A stretch of 9,530 nucleotides of DNA from assembly GCA_031286555.1 (NCBI GenBank), contig JAITUD010000167.1, positions 1 to 9,530 on the forward strand, read 5' to 3'. Under the pieces are notes generated by a model. The model saw only the letters and a list, made by a program, of their open reading frames with translations. It was not told where the DNA came from and did no database searches. The stretch comes from Microbacterium sp. (GTDB taxonomy: Bacteria > Actinomycetota > Actinomycetes > Actinomycetales > Microbacteriaceae). Below are positions 4,403-9,530 of this stretch, piece after piece (the stretch's first letter is position 1; every line of letters starts with the position of its first letter). The position numbers and the translations under genes are program-made.

Positions 4403-5701
4403 GTGACCATCATCGACGCCCGCTCCGTAGCAGCAGACCCCCAGTCCACCGCACGCCTGAGCGACGCAGGTCTCGAATACCGCGTCGTCGACATGTCGGA
4501 TGCCGTCCCGGCCGGAGCGTTCGCCAGGGCCGACGCCCGCGGGTTCCTCGACGCCGATCCGGGCGAGGAGCAGATCGGGCGGATGCGGGAGGGCTGGCAG
4601 GATCGCCGGAACATCGGCGTCTACGAGCCCGGCGCCGCGCCGGAGGCGTTCCCCGTTGCCACGGTGAACTCCTGGGTGGTTCCGCTGACCGTCCCCGGCG
4701 GCGAGGTTCCGATGTGGGCGGTCAGCTCCGTCACCGTCGCCGCCACGCACCGCCGTCGCGGCATCGCCCGAAACCTGCTGGAGGGTGAACTCCGGTCCGC
4801 GGCATCCGCCGGCGTGCCGATCGCCGGACTGACGGTCTCGGAGGCGACGATCTACTCGCGATACGGATTCGCACCGGCGATCCCGGTCGCGCGGGTGGCG
4901 ATCGACACCCGCCGCGCCGGATGGATCGGGGGCGCGACCGAGGGGCGGCTGGAGTACATCGACCGCGAGACGACCGCCGCAGAACTGGAGAGCGTGTTCG
5001 AGCGCTCCCGTACCCGGCGGACGGGGCAGATCCCCGGCTGGAAGCTGCGCTGGCTGCGCAAGGCCGGACTCGCAGCAGACGACTCGAAGGGCGCCGGAGT
5101 GCGCGGAGTGCGCCACGTGGACGCCGACGGCGAGACCAGGGGAGTGCTCGCGTACTCGCTGAAGGAGCAGTCCGGGACCTTCCGGTTCACGCTGGCCATC
5201 AACCATCTCGTGGCCGAGACCGATGAGGCGCTGCGCGCGCTGTGGAGCTTCGCCGTCCATCACGACCTCGTGACCGGGATCGAGGGCGATCTGCGTCCGG
5301 TCGACGATCCGATCCTGCACCTGGTGGCAGACCAGCGCGCCGTCGAGTTCACCGTGCACGACCACGGGTGGCTGCGCGTCCTCGACGTCCCCGCCGCGCT
5401 CGCGGCGCGCAGCTATCGTGCGCCGCTCGACCTCGTGCTGCGCGTCGACGACGCACTGGGCTTCGCCGACGGCACGTGGCGGCTGCGGGTCGCCGCGTCC
5501 GGCGAGGCGACCGTCGAGGCGACGGACGCTGCCGCCGACGTCACGATGACCGTGGTGGAGCTCTCCGCGATCTACGCCGGAGGAGTGCGGACGACCCAGC
5601 TCGCCGCCGCCGGACGGATTCACGGCGATCCCCGCGAGATCGCGGCGATCGACGACGCGTTCCGCACCGCCGAGGCGCCGACTCTCGGCATCTGGTACTG
5701 A
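4403..5701 (+). CDS. Eis-like GNAT N-acetyltransferase with C-terminal sterol-carrier-like domain
   Basis: A 432-residue acetyl-CoA-dependent acetyltransferase of the Eis family, which forms three-domain proteins (two GNAT folds and a sterol-carrier-like domain). In Mycobacterium, Eis acetylates amines of aminoglycosides and of protein or peptide lysines; the substrate here is unknown. The acetyl-CoA site is SSVTVAATHRRRGIARNLL (about 108-126), followed by GLTVSEATIYSRYGFAPA, the counterpart of the Eis stretch bearing the general acid Tyr126; here that is Tyr151. The protein ends in LGIWY, and Eis enzymes use the C-terminal carboxylate in catalysis, so the intact C-terminus fits an active enzyme. 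The last ~110 residues (valine-rich, with VEATDAAADVTMTVVELSAIYAGG) fit the sterol-carrier-like domain. Residues 232-237 are a perfect GVRGVR repeat. The gene starts with GTG, lies 32 bases after rshA and appears to have its own leaderless promoter, although read-through from sigH-rshA is possible. Confidence 0.9.
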   Translation: MTIIDARSVAADPQSTARLSDAGLEYRVVDMSDAVPAGAFARADARGFLDADPGEEQIGRMREGWQDRRNIGVYEPGAAPEAFPVATVNSWVVPLTVPGGEVPMWAVSSVTVAATHRRRGIARNLLEGELRSAASAGVPIAGLTVSEATIYSRYGFAPAIPVARVAIDTRRAGWIGGATEGRLEYIDRETTAAELESVFERSRTRRTGQIPGWKLRWLRKAGLAADDSKGAGVRGVRHVDADGETRGVLAYSLKEQSGTFRFTLAINHLVAETDEALRALWSFAVHHDLVTGIEGDLRPVDDPILHLVADQRAVEFTVHDHGWLRVLDVPAALAARSYRAPLDLVLRVDDALGFADGTWRLRVAASGEATVEATDAAADVTMTVVELSAIYAGGVRTTQLAAAGRIHGDPREIAAIDDAFRTAEAPTLGIWY

Positions 5702-5816
5702 CCCGCGAGGGCGACCGACGGAGTGATCCGGCCGCTCTGCGGAGCATTCCGGACAATCCTGGTCCGCAGGCCGCCGCGCGCACCCCGGTGTCGGATCGCG
5801 GCGCTAGCGTGAGCGG
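5702..5816 (+). other. Intergenic region with an inverted repeat and a leaderless -10 box
   Basis: This 115-base gap contains the 7-bp perfect inverted repeat CTGCGGA (5737-5743) and TCCGCAG (5763-5769) around a 19-base centre, partly extended outwards by CGGCC (5729-5733) and GGCCG (5769-5773) with a bulge. A smaller hairpin CGGA-GTGA-TCCG lies at 5719-5730. There is no T-run, so terminator activity is uncertain; an operator or an mRNA 3' structure is equally possible. Confidence 0.4.
5805..5810 (+). promoter_or_regulatory. Probable -10 box for leaderless permease transcript
   Basis: TAGCGT ends exactly 6 bases before the GTG at 5817, repeating the geometry seen before bcp and the acetyltransferase. 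I see no acceptable -35 at 16 to 19 bases upstream, so activity may be weak or need an activator. Confidence 0.45.
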
Positions 5817-7109
5817 GTGAGTATCCGGGAACCTGCGCCGATCGCGACGCATCCTGCAGGACACGTCGGCGGTCGTCTCGGCCTGCTGCCGGGGATCGCG
5901 CTGTACCTCGCCTCCGTGCTCGGCACGGGCCTGCTCGTGCTGCCCGGTCTCGCCGCCCAGACAGCGGGGCCGGCGAGCATCCTGTCCGTCGGAGCGGTGA
6001 CGCTGCTCGCGATCCCGCTCGCGGGAACCTTCGCCGCGCTGGCCGCACGGCATCCCGACCCCGGCGGTGTCGCGGGCTACGCCCGCCGGACGCTCGGTGC
6101 CACCGCGGCCAGGGCGGCCGGCTACTGGTTCATGTTCGGCGTCGCCGCCGGCGGATGCGTCGTCGCGCTGCTCGGGGCCCGGTACGTCGCGACCGTCCTC
6201 GGCATCGACGGCCGGGCCGTCCCCGTGATCGCCCTCGCGTTCCTCGCCGTGCCGTTCATCGCGAATCTCTTCGGCGTGCGGATCGCGGGCTGGGCACAGC
6301 TCGCCCTGACGGGCCTGCTCGTGGCGGTCGTGATCACCGTGATCGCCGTGGCGGCGCCGGCGGTGGAACAGGAGAACTTCCGGCCGTTCCTGCCGCACGG
6401 CTGGGGCGGGGTGGGCACGGCGATCGTGATGTACGTGTGGGCGTTCGCCGGCTGGGAGGTCGGCACCCACATCTCCGGCGAGTTCCGCCGGCCGCGCCGC
6501 ACCATCCCGATCGCCACAGCCGTGACCCTGGTGCTGTCCGGGGTCGGCTACCTGGTGCTGCAGATCGTCACAGTGGGGGCGCTCGGCGAACGAGCAGGGG
6601 AGGGCGACGTGGTGCTTCTCGACCTCGCCCGTGCCGGCGACCTGCCCGGCGCGCCGATGCTGATCGGAGCGGCGGCGGGCATCGTGGCCCTTGGCGTGAT
6701 GAACGTGTATCTCGCTGCGTTCGCGAAGCTGGGCGCCTCACTGGCATCCGCCGGTGACCTGCCCGGCTGGTTCGCGAAGGGCGTCGAGAACGGGGAGGTC
6801 CCGCGCCGTGCCCTGCTGCTCACCGGCGTCGTCGTCCTGCTGTACTTCTGCGCCGCGCTGCTCGCAGGCGGAGAGCTGCAGCCGTTCATCCTGATCCACA
6901 CCGCGAGCATGGTCGCGATCTACGTGATCGGGATGATCTCGGCCGTCAGACTGCTCCCGCGGGGCACAGCGGGGCATCGATTCGCCATGGTCGCGGTGGT
7001 GCTCACGATCCTGCTGCTGCCGCTGGCCGGCATCGCGCTGGTGGTGCCGCTGTTGCTCGCGGCCGCCGCCGTCGTCGTCACGCTCGTGCGCCGAAGCCGC
7101 AGCCACTGA
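5817..7109 (+). CDS. APC-superfamily amino-acid permease, YjeH-like
   Basis: A 430-residue inner-membrane transporter with about twelve hydrophobic segments (roughly 23-45, 52-78, 98-128, 134-154, 158-182, 198-220, 231-257, 280-305, 333-350, 355-378, 388-406, 407-424). Helix 1 carries LASVLGTGLLVLPGL, the glycine-broken helix that binds amino acids in APC transporters, and helix 6 (YVWAFAGWEVGTHISGEFRRPRRTIP) has the broken-helix and basic-loop pattern of the family. Length and these motifs resemble E. coli YjeH, an exporter of methionine and branched-chain amino acids, more than the longer uptake permeases, but I cannot exclude another substrate or uptake. There is no signal peptide, as expected. 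The GTG start is placed by the TAGCGT box 6 bases before it and by distance to helix 1. The gene runs towards kgd and ends 4 bases before a strong hairpin. Confidence 0.87.
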   Translation: MSIREPAPIATHPAGHVGGRLGLLPGIALYLASVLGTGLLVLPGLAAQTAGPASILSVGAVTLLAIPLAGTFAALAARHPDPGGVAGYARRTLGATAARAAGYWFMFGVAAGGCVVALLGARYVATVLGIDGRAVPVIALAFLAVPFIANLFGVRIAGWAQLALTGLLVAVVITVIAVAAPAVEQENFRPFLPHGWGGVGTAIVMYVWAFAGWEVGTHISGEFRRPRRTIPIATAVTLVLSGVGYLVLQIVTVGALGERAGEGDVVLLDLARAGDLPGAPMLIGAAAGIVALGVMNVYLAAFAKLGASLASAGDLPGWFAKGVENGEVPRRALLLTGVVVLLYFCAALLAGGELQPFILIHTASMVAIYVIGMISAVRLLPRGTAGHRFAMVAVVLTILLLPLAGIALVVPLLLAAAAVVVTLVRRSRSH

Positions 7110-7112
7110 GAC

Positions 7113-7151
7113 GACGGATGCCGCCCCTTTCGAGGAGGGGCGGCATCCGTC
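7113..7151. terminator. Bidirectional hairpin terminator between permease gene and kgd
   Basis: Bases 7113-7127 pair perfectly with 7137-7151 (15 bp, mostly G-C), and T7128-A7136 adds one more, leaving a small loop around TTCG. It begins 4 bases after the permease stop and ends 16 bases before the kgd stop, so it sits where two convergent transcripts meet. There is no T-tract on either strand, which is common for GC-rich actinobacterial hairpins. The stem contains GGATGCCG, a word that recurs in this window. Confidence 0.8.
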
Positions 7152-7166
7152 ATCGCGAAAGGCGGC

Positions 7167-9530
7167 TCAGCTCAGCGTGAGCGCGGCCTTCAGCAGCTCG
7201 GCCTGCTCGACGGCGTGCACCTTCGAGGAGCCCGTCGCGGGCGACGCGGACGCCGGACGGCTGATCGCGCGGAACTGACGCGGGCCGGGGACGTCGGTGA
7301 ACGCGAGCGCGAGGAAGGGCCAGGCGCCCTGGTTCTCCGGCTCCTCCTGCACCCACACCAGTTCGGCGTTCGGGTAGCTGTCGGTGATGGCCTTGAGCTC
7401 GTCGATCGGCGTCGGGTACAGCTGCTCGAGCCGGACCAGCGCGACCTCGGGGTTCGGGTTCTTGTCGAGCTCGCTGCGCAGGTCCCAGTGCACCTTGCCC
7501 GAGTGCACGAGCACGCGCTTGACCGCGGCGCGGTCGAGCTGACGCGCGTCGTCGATCACCGGCTCGAAGCGGCCCTGGGTGAAGTCCGAGACCGCGCTGG
7601 TCGCGCCGCGCAGGCGCAGCATCGCCTTCGGGGTGAACACGATCAGCGGCTTGCGCGGACGGGCGTAGGCCTGACGACGCAGCAGGTGGAAGTACGACGC
7701 GGGGGTCGAGGGACGCGCCACGATCATGTTCTCCTGCGCGCACAGCTGCAGGAAGCGCTCCATGCGTGCGGAGGAGTGGTCCGGTCCCTGACCCTCATAG
7801 CCGTGCGGCAGCAGCAGGGTGACGCTGGACTGCTGGCCCCACTTCTGCTCGGCGGCCGAGATGTACTCGTCGATGACCGACTGGGCGCCGTTGACGAAGT
7901 CGCCGAACTGCGCCTCCCACAGGACGAGAGCCTCGGTGTCCTCGACCGAGTAGCCGTACTCGAATCCGAGCGCGGCGTACTCGCTGAGCAGCGAGTCGTA
8001 GACGAAGAAGCGACCCTGGCCGTCGGACAGGTTCGTCAGCGGCAGCCACTCCTGGCCGTTCTTGCGGTCGTGCAGCACCGCGTGGCGCTGCACGAAGGTG
8101 CCGCGACGCGAGTCCTGGCCGGCCAGGCGCACCGGGGTGCCCTCGAGCAGCAGCGAGCCGAAGGCGAGAAGCTCGCCGAAGCCCCAGTCGATGGAGCCGG
8201 AGCGGCTCATCTCGACGCGCTTGTCGAGGGCCTGCTGCAGCTTCGGGTGCACGGTGAAGCCCTCGGGCTTGTTCGCGTGCGCGTCGCCGATCAGGCGGAT
8301 GATCTCCTCGGAGACCCCGGTGACCTCGGGCGCCCCGACGCGGTCGTCCACGGGCGTCAGCTCAGGGGCGATCGGGGTGGCACCGGTCTCGGCGGCGTGC
8401 GTCTCGGCGAAGGCGATCTCCAGGCGGTTCTGGAAGTCGGCCTTGGCCTCGTCGTACTCCTCCTCGGTGATGTCGCCGCGTCCGACCAGAGCCTCGGTGT
8501 ACAGCTTGCGCACCGAGCGCTTCGCCTGGATGAGGTCGGTCATCAGAGGCTGGGTCATCGACGGGTCATCGCCCTCGTTGTGACCGCGTCGGCGGTAGCA
8601 GACCAGGTCGACGACGACATCGCGGTGGAACCGCTCGCGGTACTCGAACGCGAGCTGGGCGACGTGGATGACGGCCTCGGGGTCGTCTCCGTTCACGTGG
8701 AAGATCGGCGCCTGGATCGTCTTGGCGACATCCGTGGAGTAGACCGAGGTGCGCGAGTCGTTCGGCAGGGTGGTGAATCCGACCTGGTTGTTGACCACGA
8801 TGTGCACGGTGCCGCCGGTGCGGTAGCCGCGCAGCTGCGACATCTGCAGGGTCTCGACGACCACGCCCTGGCCGGCGAACGCGGCGTCGCCGTGCACGAG
8901 CACGGGCAGCCAGGTGAAGGTGCCGATCGGCTTGCGGTCCTGCTTGGCGCGGACGATGCCCTCGAGCACGCCGTCGACGGTCTCGAGGTGCGACGGGTTC
9001 GCGGCCAGGTACACCGGCATCTCCTGGCCGTCTTCGGACACGAAGGTGCCCTCGGTGCCGAGGTGGTACTTCACGTCGCCGGAGCCGCGCTGGTTGCCCG
9101 GGGTCAGCGACCCCTCGAACTCGCGGAAGACCTGGCCGTAGGTCTTGCCGGCGATGTTGGTGAGCACGTTCAGGCGGCCGCGGTGGGCCATGCCGATCGC
9201 GGCACCCTCCAGTCCCGCGGAGGCGGCGCCCTGCAGGATCTCGTCCAGCAGCGGGATGAGCGACTCGGCGCCCTCGAGGGAGAAGCGCTTCTGCCCGACG
9301 AACTTCGTCTGCAGGAAGGTCTCGAACGCCTCGCCCTCGTTCAGCTTGCGGAGCACCCGCAGCTGCTCGTCATGGCCGGGCTTGACGTACTTGACCTCGA
9401 GCTTCTCCTGGAACCAGCGGCGCTGCTCCGGGTCCTGGATGTGCATGTACTCGATGCCGACGGTGCGGCAGTACGAGTCGCGCAGCACGCCGAGGATGTC
9501 GCGCAGCTTCATCTGGCGCTTGCCGCCGAA
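7167..9530 (-). CDS. kgd: 2-oxoglutarate decarboxylase/dehydrogenase E1 (KGD), C-terminal part, runs off the window
   Basis: The last 787 residues of the actinobacterial KGD protein; the N-terminal end, including the E2-like acyltransferase domain typical of this family (about 1,230 residues in all), lies beyond 9530. The reading frame stays open through 9530; the ATG at 9512 is internal, because FGGKRQ before it continues the family sequence. KGD is a thiamine-diphosphate enzyme acting on 2-oxoglutarate in the TCA cycle. Counting from Met at 9512: HRGRLNVL at 110-117, NPSHLE at 172-177, and the ThDP/magnesium motif GDAAFAGQG (208-216) with NNQ at 241-243. RRRGHNEGDDPSMTQP lies at 307-322; the transketolase-type pyrimidine-binding region covers PLTNLSDGQGRFFVYDSLLS and GPDHSSARMERFLQL; the protein ends with ASPATGSSKVHAVEQAELL. 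In relatives the enzyme is controlled by the FHA protein GarA and by acetyl-CoA; neither can be judged here. It converges on the permease gene across a shared hairpin. Confidence 0.96.
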   Translation of the reverse strand, partial: FGGKRQMKLRDILGVLRDSYCRTVGIEYMHIQDPEQRRWFQEKLEVKYVKPGHDEQLRVLRKLNEGEAFETFLQTKFVGQKRFSLEGAESLIPLLDEILQGAASAGLEGAAIGMAHRGRLNVLTNIAGKTYGQVFREFEGSLTPGNQRGSGDVKYHLGTEGTFVSEDGQEMPVYLAANPSHLETVDGVLEGIVRAKQDRKPIGTFTWLPVLVHGDAAFAGQGVVVETLQMSQLRGYRTGGTVHIVVNNQVGFTTLPNDSRTSVYSTDVAKTIQAPIFHVNGDDPEAVIHVAQLAFEYRERFHRDVVVDLVCYRRRGHNEGDDPSMTQPLMTDLIQAKRSVRKLYTEALVGRGDITEEEYDEAKADFQNRLEIAFAETHAAETGATPIAPELTPVDDRVGAPEVTGVSEEIIRLIGDAHANKPEGFTVHPKLQQALDKRVEMSRSGSIDWGFGELLAFGSLLLEGTPVRLAGQDSRRGTFVQRHAVLHDRKNGQEWLPLTNLSDGQGRFFVYDSLLSEYAALGFEYGYSVEDTEALVLWEAQFGDFVNGAQSVIDEYISAAEQKWGQQSSVTLLLPHGYEGQGPDHSSARMERFLQLCAQENMIVARPSTPASYFHLLRRQAYARPRKPLIVFTPKAMLRLRGATSAVSDFTQGRFEPVIDDARQLDRAAVKRVLVHSGKVHWDLRSELDKNPNPEVALVRLEQLYPTPIDELKAITDSYPNAELVWVQEEPENQGAWPFLALAFTDVPGPRQFRAISRPASASPATGSSKVHAVEQAELLKAALTLS

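Noticed and set aside
3511..4614. A 367-codon minus-strand open frame opposite sigH and rshA
   Set aside because: No recognisable domain, and the coding signal lies fully with sigH and rshA on the plus strand.
4007..5623. A 538-codon minus-strand open frame opposite rshA and the acetyltransferase
   Set aside because: Antisense shadow: Gly/Arg/His-rich without conserved motifs, while the sense strand encodes clear RshA and Eis-like proteins.
1..9530. CRISPR arrays, tRNA or rRNA genes, transposons, toxin-antitoxin or defence systems
   Set aside because: I looked for regular repeats, cloverleaf-like segments, transposase motifs and terminal inverted repeats and found none; nearly all the DNA is accounted for by known chromosomal genes.

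Overview
The window comes from a high-GC Gram-positive bacterium, most likely a Microbacterium-like member of the Microbacteriaceae. Four things suggest this: very GC-rich coding with strong G/C third positions; an actinobacterial-type KGD (2-oxoglutarate decarboxylase/E1) gene; the actinobacterial block in which aroA and rsgA lie divergent to a sigH/rshA (sigR/rsrA-type) pair; and repeated leaderless starts in which a TAnnnT box sits 5 to 8 bases before an ATG or GTG. The genus is inferred from gene content and style, not from a marker gene.

Layout. 1-124: short non-coding leader. 125-523 (+): small four-helix membrane protein of unknown function. 524-1000 (-): Bcp/PrxQ thiol peroxidase, whose stop codon abuts the previous gene's stop. 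1037-2080 (-): RsgA, the 30S assembly GTPase, overlapping by 4 bases with aroA at 2077-3402 (-), the shikimate-pathway EPSP synthase. 3403-3525: divergent control region. 3526-4134 (+): SigH/SigR-type ECF sigma factor, overlapping its zinc anti-sigma factor RshA at 4131-4370 (+). 4403-5701 (+): Eis-like GNAT acetyltransferase. 5817-7109 (+): 12-helix APC permease resembling the amino-acid exporter YjeH. 7113-7151: long hairpin that probably terminates transcription in both directions. 7167-9530 (-): C-terminal two thirds of KGD, running off the window. No stretch over 300 bases lacks a gene, and I saw no tRNA, rRNA, CRISPR array, insertion sequence or prophage.

How it works together. SigH and RshA form a thiol-redox switch: oxidation of RshA should free SigH. 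A GGAAT-N18-GTT site, the SigR/SigH promoter consensus, lies upstream of sigH inside the first codons of aroA, so sigH probably activates itself. Between that promoter and the conserved SigH start lies a second in-frame ATG with a perfect AGGAGG site, and just before the conserved start lies a leaderless-type -10 box. The arrangement predicts two SigH forms, a short one (202 aa) and one extended by 24 residues, as in the sigma-R/sigma-R' system of Streptomyces. This is the most interesting signal in the window. The neighbouring peroxiredoxin fits an oxidative-stress setting, but it has no visible SigH site of its own. The other genes (aroA, rsgA, kgd) are housekeeping functions.
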